DNA of 64,000 nt. It comes from JBKECP01 sp047974765 (GTDB taxonomy: Bacteria; Pseudomonadota; Gammaproteobacteria; Pseudomonadales; Halieaceae). Location: positions 62,001 to 126,000 of the forward strand of contig JBKECP010000041.1 in the NCBI GenBank assembly GCA_047974765.1, in the 5' to 3' direction. Position 1 is the first letter of the stretch, and each line of letters starts with the position of its first letter. Positions 45,570-54,685 of this stretch are shown piece by piece. Position numbers and translations under genes: made by a program. The notes below the pieces were generated by a model that did no database searches, was not told the origin of the DNA, and saw only the letters and a program-made list of their open reading frames with translations.

Positions 45570-46613
45570 TTAACGGGATCCGAGTACACCTCGCGGCAGC
45601 TGCATAGTAATACAGTGCAGGCTGCCGTGTTGCCGAATGATCATATTGCAATCGAGGCCGATTACACGATGATCGGGAAAAGCCTGACTCACCTGCTTCA
45701 GTGCCTCTGCATCCTGTGGCGCATTATAGGCAGGCACCAGTACCAACTGGTTGAAGATGAGAAAATTGGCATAGGTCGCAGGCAGACGATGACCGTCATC
45801 AGGATCATAACGTGCCTCAGGCCAGGGCAGTGGCAACAAACGACAGGGGCGACCTTTGGCATCACTGAATTGCCGCAACTCCTGCGCCATCAAAGACAGC
45901 TCCTTATAGTGCTCATCCTGCTCATCATCACAGGCCTGATACAGAATCGTATTATCGGGACAGAGCCGGGCCAGGGTGTCGATGTGGCTATCAGTGTCAT
46001 CGCCGATCAGTGCGCCGTGGCACAGCCAGTTGATCTTGCTGACGCCAAAGGCCTGCTGTAATGCCCGCTCAATAGCAGCGGAATCCATCCGCGGGTTGCG
46101 GTTTGGGTTGCACAGGCAAATTTTCGTAGTCAACAGCATGCCGCGGCCATCACTTTCAATAGCACCGCCCTCAAGCACCATCTGCTGCCTCTCAATATCG
46201 GCACCTGCATAAGCATTCTGCTGCGCTAACTCTTCCGTCAGCGCATTGTCCAGTTCGGCCGCAAACTTGCCACCCCAACCATTGAACTGAAAATCCAGCA
46301 ACAAGGGTTTCCCATCCTGCAATACGGTAATGGGACCGTGATCACGCGCCCAGGTATCATTACTGGCCACCGGATAGAGGTGAATACGCTGAAGCGGATA
46401 ACCGAGCCTGTCAAAGCGCTGTTTCAATTCGGCAATATTGCCTGGCGGTACGGCAATCAGCACCTGGCCAGCCTCACATAAAAGCCCTACCAGCTGCTCA
46501 TAAACCAATTCGATCCCGACCAACAGTTCACACCAATCGCTATCCTTGTGGGGCCAGGTCAGCTGAATAGCATCCTGAGCTTCCCACTCAGCCGGCAGTC
46601 GTCTTGTTTGCAT
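45570..46613 (-). CDS. aguA: Agmatine deiminase
   Basis: Converts agmatine to N-carbamoylputrescine and ammonia. The 347-residue PAD-fold guanidine hydrolase shows WARDHGPI, EGGAIESDGRG and the active-site His region DTDSHIDT. The catalytic Cys is in GSLHCITMQLP (about Cys334). Several in-frame ATGs lie upstream; I choose the one before QTRRLPAEWEAQ because it matches family N-termini and has GGAA upstream. It forms an operon with aguB and is divergent from the DUF2860 gene. Confidence 0.93.
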   Translation of the reverse strand: MQTRRLPAEWEAQDAIQLTWPHKDSDWCELLVGIELVYEQLVGLLCEAGQVLIAVPPGNIAELKQRFDRLGYPLQRIHLYPVASNDTWARDHGPITVLQDGKPLLLDFQFNGWGGKFAAELDNALTEELAQQNAYAGADIERQQMVLEGGAIESDGRGMLLTTKICLCNPNRNPRMDSAAIERALQQAFGVSKINWLCHGALIGDDTDSHIDTLARLCPDNTILYQACDDEQDEHYKELSLMAQELRQFSDAKGRPCRLLPLPWPEARYDPDDGHRLPATYANFLIFNQLVLVPAYNAPQDAEALKQVSQAFPDHRVIGLDCNMIIRQHGSLHCITMQLPRGVLGSR

Positions 46614-46739
46614 ATCGGGTTCCATCATCACCATCTCAGTGTGGACAGTCTTTTTACTGAATTGTTGGCAGAATTCAACATCCTGACCAACACTTTTCAC
46701 TCAAACGACATCAATATAGCGATAGGGAGCTTCAATATT

Positions 46740-47807
46740 ATGCAAAAAACTCTGCAAAAACAGGCATCAACTCTGCCCTCAGGCTTACGGCCCGCCCTGG
46801 CAGGCAGTTGTATTTTGGGTGCGTTCTTTGGCTCCGTCATCGAAGCTGCCACCATTATCCCTGAAAAGGGTGGCTTCGGTGGTTATATTAATCTTGGTGC
46901 AGGCGTTCTTAGTGCCAAAACCAATATGATCGCCTCTATTGCCGGAGGTAATATTGATTTATCAGATAATCGTATTGATACACTTCACGATGCACCAGAC
47001 TATGAAACCAGTGCCATACCCGCATTCAGTTTTGAACTGAGCTATACCTTTGCCGAAAACAAAACCCAGGTTTACCTCGGCAACCTGTTACAGGATTACC
47101 TGGATTTTGATGTATTCACCCAGATTGGTATCCGCCAGGGCCTGGGCAAGGCCGGTATTATTGGCGTGGCTGCACTGGCCGCCCCCACACCAACAGAAGT
47201 CTGGCGTGATCCTTATGTCAGCGGCAGGAAACGCCAGGCTACTGACCGAAGCAGTCTGGGTTATCGTCTGCGCTGGGAGCGCATTATGGATACCGGTCTG
47301 GAAGTTCGCTACACCACTTACGATATCGACCTGGACGATGACCACAGCGGTCTCGCCCTCAATCTCGACATCAGTGATCGCAAACGGCTTGCACGCGAAG
47401 GTGACAACAAACGCCTGGATGTAAGCTATGAATTCAGTCTTGATAAAGGTCGCAACACCATCACTCCCGGCATTGCTTATATTGACAACGATCTCGACGG
47501 TGATGCCATGGCAAATAATGGCTATATCGTCTATGCCAATTATATCTATATGCCCGGCAACCGCTGGCGCTGGGTCTTTAACGCCAGTTATTCGGCGCTC
47601 GATTTTGATCACAGCAACCCTGTTTATGGCAGGCGGGATGATGCCGACCGTTATGGGGTATCGATCAGCACCTTTTATACCCAGCCATTTGGATTGAATG
47701 ACTGGGCTCTGAATATCAGCGCTGGTTACTATAAAGAAGACCACAAACTGAATTTTTATGACGCAACGGTTGGCTCACTGAGTATCGGTATGTTTCGTAC
47801 TTTCTGA
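46740..47807 (+). CDS. DUF2860-family outer-membrane beta-barrel protein
   Basis: A 355-residue protein with an N-terminal signal-like segment (cleavage probably after SVIEA near residue 36), many amphipathic beta-strands with aromatic girdles (SYTFAENKTQVYLGN, YIVYANYIYMP) and a terminal Phe (SIGMFRTF), the outer-membrane insertion signature. The family is common in Vibrio and relatives, and its function is unknown. GGGAGC lies about 9 bases before the ATG. It is divergent from aguA, 126 bases apart. Confidence 0.8.
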   Translation: MQKTLQKQASTLPSGLRPALAGSCILGAFFGSVIEAATIIPEKGGFGGYINLGAGVLSAKTNMIASIAGGNIDLSDNRIDTLHDAPDYETSAIPAFSFELSYTFAENKTQVYLGNLLQDYLDFDVFTQIGIRQGLGKAGIIGVAALAAPTPTEVWRDPYVSGRKRQATDRSSLGYRLRWERIMDTGLEVRYTTYDIDLDDDHSGLALNLDISDRKRLAREGDNKRLDVSYEFSLDKGRNTITPGIAYIDNDLDGDAMANNGYIVYANYIYMPGNRWRWVFNASYSALDFDHSNPVYGRRDDADRYGVSISTFYTQPFGLNDWALNISAGYYKEDHKLNFYDATVGSLSIGMFRTF

Positions 47808-47876
47808 ACCCTTTTATTTTTTCACGAGCTAGCCTATACGCCACAATGATGACAATCCGCCATAAATCCGATCTTA

Positions 47877-47905
47877 ACCAACCACACTGTTACCAACCAC
47901 ACTGT
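47877..47905. repeat. 15-bp tandem duplication at the end of the ACE-type peptidase gene
   Basis: ACCAACCACACTGT occurs twice, 15 bases apart. On the minus strand this is CAG-TGT-GGT-TGG-T followed by a second copy. The first copy ends the gene as Q-C-G-W-stop, and the second repeats QCGW after the stop. It looks like a replication-slippage duplication that fixed the present stop codon. Confidence 0.75.
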
Positions 47906-49734
47906 CGGCCACTATTGCGCTCGCGCAGATAACGCATCAGTGGCTGGTAGTAGGCGATAATAGCGCTGCCGTCCATCTGCCGGGTACCGGTCAGCTTTTC
48001 CAGGGTATCCTGCCAGGGCTGGCTGACACCTTCAGCCAGCATGGCATTGAGACGATTTCCCGCCTGCTTGCTACCCTCAAAGCTACAGGCGTGCAGCTCA
48101 CCCTGATAGCCAGCAGCGTCACACAATGTCTCAAGGAACTGGTATTGCAAAATGCGTGCAAGAAAGTAGCGAGTGTAGGAGACATTGCCGGGAATATGGT
48201 ATTTGGCACCCGGGTCAAAGTCAGCCTCACTGCGCGCCACCGGCGCTGCCACACCCTGATATTTTTCACGCAGCTCCCACCAGGCGCGATTGTAGTCTGT
48301 TGGCTTAATCTCTCCGGAAAACACACCCCAGCGCCACTCATCAACCAGTTTGGCCCAGGGCAGCACCGCAATACCACGTAAGGCTCTGAGCATCTGGTCA
48401 TTAATCAGTGCTTCATGACTGTCTTCCACCTTATCCACCAATCCGGCACGCTTGAGGTAATCCGGTGTCATGGCCAGCACTACCGTATCGCCAATAGCCT
48501 CGTGAAAACCACCGTGAGCACCATCTCTGAACAGTGGCGGCTGGTCTCGATAGGCATATTGATAGTAGTTGTGGCCCAACTCATGGTAGATCACTTTAAG
48601 CTCATCGTAAGTCTGATTGATGCACATTTTGATACGCAAATCCCGACCGCCATCCAGTCCCCAGGCGCTGGCATGGCATTGCACCTCCCGGTCGCGGGGT
48701 TTGCTGAACTGGGAGCGTTCCCAAAACGTTGCAGGCAACGGTTCCAGCCCCATGGACACATAAAAGCTCTCTGCCGAACGCACCATATCCTCAGGCGAAT
48801 AGTTATTGGCCACCAGCGTCTCGGTTACATCCAGCGCCGGAGCATCCGGGTAGGGTTTGAGCAGATCATAGATGCGATCCCAGGTTTGTGCCCACATATT
48901 GCCAAGCAGGTGAGCGGGTATAGGCTTATCCAGTGATACTTTGTCCTCACCGTAATGCTCAGCCAGCGTTGCCCGCACATGACAGTGCAATTCGTCATAC
49001 AGGGGTTTCACCTGCTGCCACAGTCGCTCTGTCTCACCCTTAAAGGCTGCGGGACTCATATCGTAATCATCACGCCACATCTCACCCAGATCAGAGTAAC
49101 CCAGCTCACTCGCACCTTCGTTGAGCAGCTCGGCATAGCGAACGTACAGATTGCGCATGGGCACCGACACCTGCCGCCAGCCAAGCCAGTAATCCAGTGC
49201 CTCATCATAGTCACGGCTATTGGCAATCAGCTCCTCCAGTTCGGTACCGGCCATACAATCGCGGCCGTCTTCGGGGCAGTATTTGCCCGCACCGTAGAGT
49301 CCACTGAGTTCAGTCGTTACCTCGGCCAGCTCTTTGCGCCTGGCCGGATCACTGGGCGCCGGCGCCGACGTTCCCAGCTTGAGCAATTTGAGTGCACGGG
49401 CCGTCTCGGCTGACATGGGCTGCCCCTCAAACTGCTGCGCCTCCTTTACCGTACGGGAGTGCCAGGCGGCATAACGCTCCTGGGCACGGGCCGCAATAAT
49501 GGCCGTATCACCGTTGATATAAGTGGCACGCACCCAGTTGATGGCGCCCAGTTCAGCGCTCATTTCATCTAATTCTGCGTTAACTCTGGCAACAAAGGCA
49601 TCGGCACTTTCTGTACTTTTCGCTGCTTCAGCGGCCTTTATCGGAGCTTGTATTGATGCCTGTGTCGTCTCTTCTGCCAAAACGGACGTACTGATAAGCG
49701 CCGGGATCGCCAGCGCCTGCAATAGTTTTTTCAT
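47890..49734 (-). CDS. M2-family peptidyl-dipeptidase A (bacterial ACE homologue)
   Basis: Exported zinc dipeptidyl-carboxypeptidase that removes C-terminal dipeptides. The 614-residue precursor has a signal peptide (LLQALAIPALISTSVLA). The zinc motif HELGH is at 384-388 with the third ligand Glu412 in GGFHEAIGD. ACE landmarks such as the NMWAQTW region and VSYTRYFLARILQYQF are also present. It resembles the single-domain ACE of xanthomonads. The ATG has GGAG upstream. A decayed amidohydrolase lies just upstream on the other strand. Confidence 0.93.
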   Translation of the reverse strand: MKKLLQALAIPALISTSVLAEETTQASIQAPIKAAEAAKSTESADAFVARVNAELDEMSAELGAINWVRATYINGDTAIIAARAQERYAAWHSRTVKEAQQFEGQPMSAETARALKLLKLGTSAPAPSDPARRKELAEVTTELSGLYGAGKYCPEDGRDCMAGTELEELIANSRDYDEALDYWLGWRQVSVPMRNLYVRYAELLNEGASELGYSDLGEMWRDDYDMSPAAFKGETERLWQQVKPLYDELHCHVRATLAEHYGEDKVSLDKPIPAHLLGNMWAQTWDRIYDLLKPYPDAPALDVTETLVANNYSPEDMVRSAESFYVSMGLEPLPATFWERSQFSKPRDREVQCHASAWGLDGGRDLRIKMCINQTYDELKVIYHELGHNYYQYAYRDQPPLFRDGAHGGFHEAIGDTVVLAMTPDYLKRAGLVDKVEDSHEALINDQMLRALRGIAVLPWAKLVDEWRWGVFSGEIKPTDYNRAWWELREKYQGVAAPVARSEADFDPGAKYHIPGNVSYTRYFLARILQYQFLETLCDAAGYQGELHACSFEGSKQAGNRLNAMLAEGVSQPWQDTLEKLTGTRQMDGSAIIAYYQPLMRYLRERNSGRQCGW

Positions 49735-49821
49735 TGAAACTCCTGTAAGTAAGCAATCGGCACGAAGCCAGATCGTGACTATTATAGCCACAGCGGCAAA
49801 CTTTCTTGTATCGCCAGAAAA

Positions 49822-50132
49822 CACGGCTCCTGCCTTTCCATGGACATCTACAACACCGACTACACCCAGGCCCAGGGCAAAGCCAACAGGGTGCCGGAAA
49901 AAATCTGAAAAAAGATGCTGCTATTGCTCAGACTCAACGCGACAGCTTTCACTCGGCACTTGAAACCGATATCAACATGGCTTTTAGCCCTGATGCCGCT
50001 ATTCACCCTCACGGCCATAATGCCAGGCCGTTCACCCGTATGCTTGAATACGGCATGAGCCCGGCCCAGCCACTGCAAAAATCCATAGTAAAGTCCAGTC
50101 AGAGCGCGCTTACTCAACCCATAAACATATAA
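49822..50132 (+). pseudogene. Decayed amidohydrolase (imidazolonepropionase-related) fragment
   Basis: Two frames carry the middle of a metal-dependent amidohydrolase. Frame one reads GSCLSMDIYNTDYTQAQG up to VPEKI and a stop. The next frame continues KKDAAIAQTQRDSFHSALE, then PDAAIHPHGHNARPFTRMLE and YGMSPAQPLQKSIV. A frameshift in the A-rich stretch near 49900-49912 separates them. The Asp expected in a GTDA motif survives as SPDA, and N- and C-terminal parts are gone. The rest of 49735-50337 is AT-rich with no other gene. Confidence 0.65.
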
Positions 50133-50337
50133 AAACTAATATTTTAATAGCAAATGAATATGATTTTTATCAAAAAATAAGCGAGCACTTACAAATCAGG
50201 CTTCTCGCTGCCTGACTGCAGGCTTATAATACCCCCGTCTTTGACAAATGAGCCGGATTAATAACAGGGTATTTTATCCCAAATGTAATGGCTCTCTACA
50301 ATCAACTACAATAAGGCACAACAGGGACTCCAAAAAA

Positions 50338-51156
50338 ATGAAACTCTCCAGCATCGTTGTCTCGCAGGAAAGTCATAACAGTACAGACCCCTACGACCTC
50401 ATTTATTCCAATATCCAGTTTCTCAATGCCCTTTTTGATGATTATGTCTATACCGCAGAAGTATCACGCGAAGCACTGAAAAGTTACTATATCGACTATT
50501 ACCTGGGGCAAGTGAACAATGGTGGTTTTTCACAGTTTGTCTATAACACCAGCTGGCAGGAAGAAGCCATAGAACTGGTCCGCGAGGGACTTTTGGCCAT
50601 TGGTGCAAAACGTAATCTGGCACTCTTTGAACAGGGAGCAACGCTTGTTGACAGCCTTGGAGAAAAAGATCTGGCACATTATCTTCAGTCCGGATATTTT
50701 GGCGAGAACGATGAGCGTGATCACCTTGAGCCGATCAGTGATCTGTTTTTTAACCTACAGGAAGAGGAAGACCTGGTTGAATTTAACTATCGCTGGCTGA
50801 AGCAGCACCCGGCTCTTGAAGTGCTTGATGTGAATAACATGCAAGAGCGCATCAAACAAATAAGCAGCACCCTGCCCGACAGAGAAGAACGCATTCAACA
50901 GGCGTTGGCCGCAGAACCACGCTACTATAAAGTGATTCGCGCCCTGTGCGCGCAGGTTGGCCAGCAACTTGAGCGGGTAACAGCGGGTGACCCCAACTAT
51001 AAGTATCAGGGCCATGAAACTCTTGCCTGGCATTTTCTCACCGAGGCTGGCCATCACTATATGGTTGAAGTCGATGGCAGCGCCATTATGTTCAAGGGAA
51101 ACAGCGCCAAACAACTTTGTCGCATTGAAGCTGGATCACAATACGGCACAGATTAA
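50338..51156 (+). CDS. DUF4375 (DMP19-like) domain protein
   Basis: Function unknown. In the 272-residue soluble protein the segment YYIDYYLGQVNNGGFSQFVYN (residues about 54-74) is the hallmark of DUF4375/DMP19. DMP19 of Neisseria has been described as a DNA mimic that blocks a repressor; whether that applies here is unknown. The acidic run NLQEEEDLVEF fits an overall acidic protein. The C-terminal 70 residues look like a separate small domain. The ATG has AGGGA upstream at a long spacing. Confidence 0.75.
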   Translation: MKLSSIVVSQESHNSTDPYDLIYSNIQFLNALFDDYVYTAEVSREALKSYYIDYYLGQVNNGGFSQFVYNTSWQEEAIELVREGLLAIGAKRNLALFEQGATLVDSLGEKDLAHYLQSGYFGENDERDHLEPISDLFFNLQEEEDLVEFNYRWLKQHPALEVLDVNNMQERIKQISSTLPDREERIQQALAAEPRYYKVIRALCAQVGQQLERVTAGDPNYKYQGHETLAWHFLTEAGHHYMVEVDGSAIMFKGNSAKQLCRIEAGSQYGTD

Positions 51157-51181
51157 GGCGGTATAACAAAAACGGAAATTT

Positions 51182-51385
51182 ATGCGTTTTATTGCAGCAG
51201 CCATTATTATCTTTGGCACAGCATTTGATGCTTATACAGCAGAGAATTACCAACTGCACATCGTTCCTACAAATAATTCATCTCCTTTTTTATTTGAAGT
51301 GGTTTATTTCAAACAGAACAGGCTACAACTACGGGATATACAAAATGCTATTAATCCGGTTTATGAACGCCTGCCTGATAACTGA
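51182..51385 (+). CDS. Small putative secreted protein
   Basis: An open frame of 67 codons, 25 bases after the DUF4375 gene. It opens with a signal-like segment (MRFIAAAIIIFGTAFDAYTA) followed by a short polar region. GGAAATTT precedes the ATG. There is no recognisable family and the sequence is AT-richer than its neighbours. It may be a real small exported protein or chance. Confidence 0.35.
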   Translation: MRFIAAAIIIFGTAFDAYTAENYQLHIVPTNNSSPFLFEVVYFKQNRLQLRDIQNAINPVYERLPDN

Positions 51386-51441
51386 CTGCCTTTGAATAAA
51401 TACATTCACCCCCATCGGCAGATACTTTCTTTTGAAACAGA

Positions 51442-52032
51442 TCACACACGCCCTTTCATAAAACGCTCTCGGTTTTCACGTTTTTTATCATCACTTTTTC
51501 GCAGCAGCACATAAGCAGCACCGGTACCACCATGACGAGGCTGTGCACTGTGAAAAGCAAGTATGCTATCCAATTCCTGCAGCCAGACATTGACATATGC
51601 CTTGAGCACAGCTGCGCTGTCGCGCTCTTTTTTATGTTCGCCTTTACCATGCACCAGCATCACACTGCGCAAACCAAGACCAAGACACTCTTCAACAAAG
51701 TCAAACAGCTCGCGGCGTGCAATAGCAACCGTCATATTGTGCAGGTCGAGACGGGCCTCCTGTTCATAACGCCCCTGTTTGAGTTTGCGAAAAACACCGT
51801 TTTGCACACCGGGGCGCTTGAAGTCGAGCACATACCAGGCATCCAGCGGCGCCACCTCTTTATCACTCAGGGTATTGGGGTCATGGCGATGATCGATCAG
51901 TGCGGCTTGTCGGCGCGCAGCCTGCGAGCTATCACGACCGCTGGCTGCTTTTAACAGAATACGCTCATCGTGCCTGAGGGGTTTGACATCTGCCATCTCC
52001 TGCTCAAATAACAGGCTGTCATCATCACTCAT
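51442..52032 (-). CDS. Smr-domain protein (SmrA/YdaL-like)
   Basis: A 196-residue protein with an N-terminal basic/acidic helix region and a C-terminal Smr domain (about 90-180). The three Smr signatures are RLDLHNMTV, MLVHGKGEHKK and QPRHGGTGAAYVLL. Smr domains act as nucleases or nucleic-acid-binding modules. The HGKG and LDLH motifs are intact, so nuclease activity is possible. It stands alone between convergent and divergent neighbours. Confidence 0.9.
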   Translation of the reverse strand: MSDDDSLLFEQEMADVKPLRHDERILLKAASGRDSSQAARRQAALIDHRHDPNTLSDKEVAPLDAWYVLDFKRPGVQNGVFRKLKQGRYEQEARLDLHNMTVAIARRELFDFVEECLGLGLRSVMLVHGKGEHKKERDSAAVLKAYVNVWLQELDSILAFHSAQPRHGGTGAAYVLLRKSDDKKRENRERFMKGRV

Positions 52033-52206
52033 CTACATCACCCGTGGTGGTTCGGCTATTATAGCCACCCTTGTAGTTATATCGGTTTTCAAAGCATTAA
52101 ACGAACCGGTATTTATTGTCAGCTTAATTATGGATGAAACAAAGCACTATACAAAGGCACAGTTCTCAAGATTACCAGTTAAAACAGATTTCGGGTCAAT
52201 TTCTTA

Positions 52207-52431
52207 ATGAAGCATTACAATACAGCCATATCAGCAAGCATCTGCCCCCGCTGCCGACAGGACAATCAGTGCGCAATGGCCGCTAACAAAAGCCACAATG
52301 CCTGCTGGTGTCTGACTACCCCCGTCAACCCTGAACACCTTGTCGGTTTGAAGGGCGATCGCTGTATTTGCCCTCAGTGTGGCGGTACAGATAACGTAAA
52401 CGCTACACAAAAAGATGGAGATGAACCATGA
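52207..52431 (+). CDS. Cysteine-rich CWC family protein
   Basis: A 74-residue protein with three Cys pairs: CPRCRQDNQC, the family-naming CWC and CPQCGG. They probably bind one or two zinc ions. Its function is unknown. No Shine-Dalgarno is apparent. The stop overlaps cysZ by ATGA, so the two are translationally coupled. Confidence 0.8.
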   Translation: MKHYNTAISASICPRCRQDNQCAMAANKSHNACWCLTTPVNPEHLVGLKGDRCICPQCGGTDNVNATQKDGDEP

Positions 52432-53189
52432 AGGGTAATGCCATGCAGGGCGCCAGTTATGTCATGCAGGGAGCACGTATGTTGACTCACCCCCGGTTGC
52501 GCCTGTTTGTAATTATTCCACTGCTGATCAATATCGTGATATTTGCTTCACTGTTTGGTCTGGCCTACAGCTATATCGACAGTTTGCTGCAAGGCTGGAT
52601 GAGCAGCCTGCCTCAATGGCTGAATTTTATCGAATGGATTATCTGGCCTTTACTGATATTAGTGGGCAGTCTGATCGCAGGCTATACCTTCACCGCGCTG
52701 GCACTGCTAATTGCCTCTCCCTTTAATTCCCTGCTGGCAGAAAAGGCCGAGGAGTTGATTACCGGGCGGGAAGTTGAGGGGCTTGAAGGCCTGGGAGCGG
52801 CGTTAATGGATATTCCCCGCAGTCTGCTGCGGGAACTGGCTAAACTGGCCTACTATTTGCCCATGGCTGTTTTTGTACTGATACTCACCTTCATACCGGT
52901 TTTAAATGCAGTGTCGCCTCTACTTTGGTTTGTGTTGGGTGCCTGGATGATGAGCATCCAGTATGTAGATTATCCAATGGACAACCATCGCCTGAATTTT
53001 CAGGATGTAAAGGATGCTGTACGCATTCGCCGCGCATCCAGCCTGGGCTTTGGGGGTATGGTTGCTCTTTGCACAGGCATTCCTGTTGTTAATTTCTTTG
53101 TAGTGCCCTCTGCTGTTGTGGGGGCCACCTTGTTATGGAGTCTGGAACTGGCACCGGCAGCGGCCGGACAAACCAGCCGTCGTCACTAA
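52428..53189 (+). CDS. cysZ: CysZ/EI24-family sulfate permease-like membrane protein
   Basis: A 253-residue inner-membrane protein with four main hydrophobic hairpins. It has the N-terminal family run QGARMLTHPRLRLFVIIPLLIN, LLIASPFNSLLAEK and the conserved VDYPMDNHRLNF. E. coli CysZ imports sulfate for cysteine synthesis. No cys genes accompany it here. Its TAA stop directly abuts the TGA of the convergent rhlB gene with no base between them. Confidence 0.88.
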   Translation: MKGNAMQGASYVMQGARMLTHPRLRLFVIIPLLINIVIFASLFGLAYSYIDSLLQGWMSSLPQWLNFIEWIIWPLLILVGSLIAGYTFTALALLIASPFNSLLAEKAEELITGREVEGLEGLGAALMDIPRSLLRELAKLAYYLPMAVFVLILTFIPVLNAVSPLLWFVLGAWMMSIQYVDYPMDNHRLNFQDVKDAVRIRRASSLGFGGMVALCTGIPVVNFFVVPSAVVGATLLWSLELAPAAAGQTSRRH

Positions 53190-54590
53190 TCAGGCCAGCA
53201 ACTCAGCAGGCGGGTGGGTGCACTCCAGACGCTCACCCAGCAGGGTTTCAATTTCTGGCAGCAAAAAAGCATCGTCCTCCGAAGCAAAGCTGATGGAAGT
53301 CCCTGATGCGCCAGCACGCCCCGTGCGACCAATGCGATGCACATAGTCTTCCGGGTCTTCCGGCAAATTAAAATTGACCACATGGCTGACGCCGTCAACA
53401 TGAATACCACGACCAGCCACATCAGTAGCCACCAGCACCTTCAGCTCACCCTTTTTAAATTGCTCCAGCGTGCGTGTGCGCCGGGCCTGAGGCACCTCAC
53501 CCGACAAAATACCGGCGGCCACACCCGACTTGCGCAGCCGCTCGTGGAGGCGGCGCACCTGATCGCGGCGATTGGCAAAAATAATGATGCTGCTTGCATC
53601 AGGACTGCGAAGCAGATTAGTCAACACCCGGTAACGCTGCTCGCTACTGACCAGATAGACTTTTTGGTCTACTGTATCAGTCGCAACATGTTCAGGCTCA
53701 ATTTCAACGCTGACCGGCTGATAAGTCCACTGCTGCGACAGGTTGATAATGTCCTGCGTGAAGGTGGCTGAAAACAACAGGGTCTGACGGTCTTCTTTGC
53801 GCGGCGTGGCGCGAACAATACGCTTTACCTGCGGGATAAAACCCATATCGAGCATACGATCTGCTTCATCCAGCACTAAAATTTCAACCCTGTCGAGAAA
53901 GAGATCGCGCCGCCCCATAAAATCGAGCAGGCGACCCGGGGTGGCCACAACCAGATCCACCACATGCTGAGCAAGGCGATTGAGCTGCTTCTGATAATCC
54001 ATGCCACCGATCAAAGTAGCTATCTTAAAGCCCGTGTGCCGAGCCAGTTCCTCAGCATCTGCCGCAATCTGCATAACCAGTTCGCGGGTGGGCGCAATCA
54101 CCAGTGCCCGCGGCTCACCGAGAAAGCGCTCACCTTCCACCGGATTACACAGCAGGTCATTAAAAACCGTGATAAGAAAGGCCGCTGTTTTGCCCGTGCC
54201 CGTCTGCGCCTTGCCAATAGCATCGTGGCCTTGCAGGGTATGGGGCAGGACACTGGCCTGAATAGGAGAGCAGTATTTAAAGCCGAGATCGGCAATGCCG
54301 TGCATCAGCTCATCGCACAGGCCAAGATCGTGAAAGCGGGTCTGCCCTTCTTTCTCTTCCACCTGAAAACTGTCCAGGTTCCAGATGGCAGCACTGTGTT
54401 GCGGCTTTTTACGCCGCCGTGAATGCCGTTTGCCTTCACCCTGGCGAGCCCGCGTATTATGAGCCTGGGAGTCTTTGTCCTGCTTTTGCCGGTCATGCCG
54501 GGCGTTGGTGCCACTGGCTTTATCAACCGGAGCGGCTCGGGAATCACCTTCGGGCCTGCCCGACAGCCGCCCCATAAAACGTTTGATCAC
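53190..54590 (-). CDS. rhlB: DEAD-box RNA helicase RhlB
   Basis: ATP-dependent RNA helicase, in enterics a degradosome partner of RNase E. The 466-residue protein has a basic, low-complexity N-terminal extension (1-75). The helicase core has motif I AQTGTGKT, APTRELV, TPGRLLDF, DEAD in VLDEADRMLDMGF, SAT, and HRIGRTGRAG. The RhlB-type start of the core (TRFHDLGLCDELM) supports the name over RhlE or SrmB. GTG start with AGGATT upstream. It lies downstream of the DoxX gene. Confidence 0.9.
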   Translation of the reverse strand: MIKRFMGRLSGRPEGDSRAAPVDKASGTNARHDRQKQDKDSQAHNTRARQGEGKRHSRRRKKPQHSAAIWNLDSFQVEEKEGQTRFHDLGLCDELMHGIADLGFKYCSPIQASVLPHTLQGHDAIGKAQTGTGKTAAFLITVFNDLLCNPVEGERFLGEPRALVIAPTRELVMQIAADAEELARHTGFKIATLIGGMDYQKQLNRLAQHVVDLVVATPGRLLDFMGRRDLFLDRVEILVLDEADRMLDMGFIPQVKRIVRATPRKEDRQTLLFSATFTQDIINLSQQWTYQPVSVEIEPEHVATDTVDQKVYLVSSEQRYRVLTNLLRSPDASSIIIFANRRDQVRRLHERLRKSGVAAGILSGEVPQARRTRTLEQFKKGELKVLVATDVAGRGIHVDGVSHVVNFNLPEDPEDYVHRIGRTGRAGASGTSISFASEDDAFLLPEIETLLGERLECTHPPAELLA

Positions 54591-54685
54591 TGCAAATCCT
54601 GCTTAAGAAAACCGGCAAGTCTACCACTTCTGGCACCTGATGTGCGTGGCTTTAATACACACTGTCTCAGCTTACTGACGGGTAT

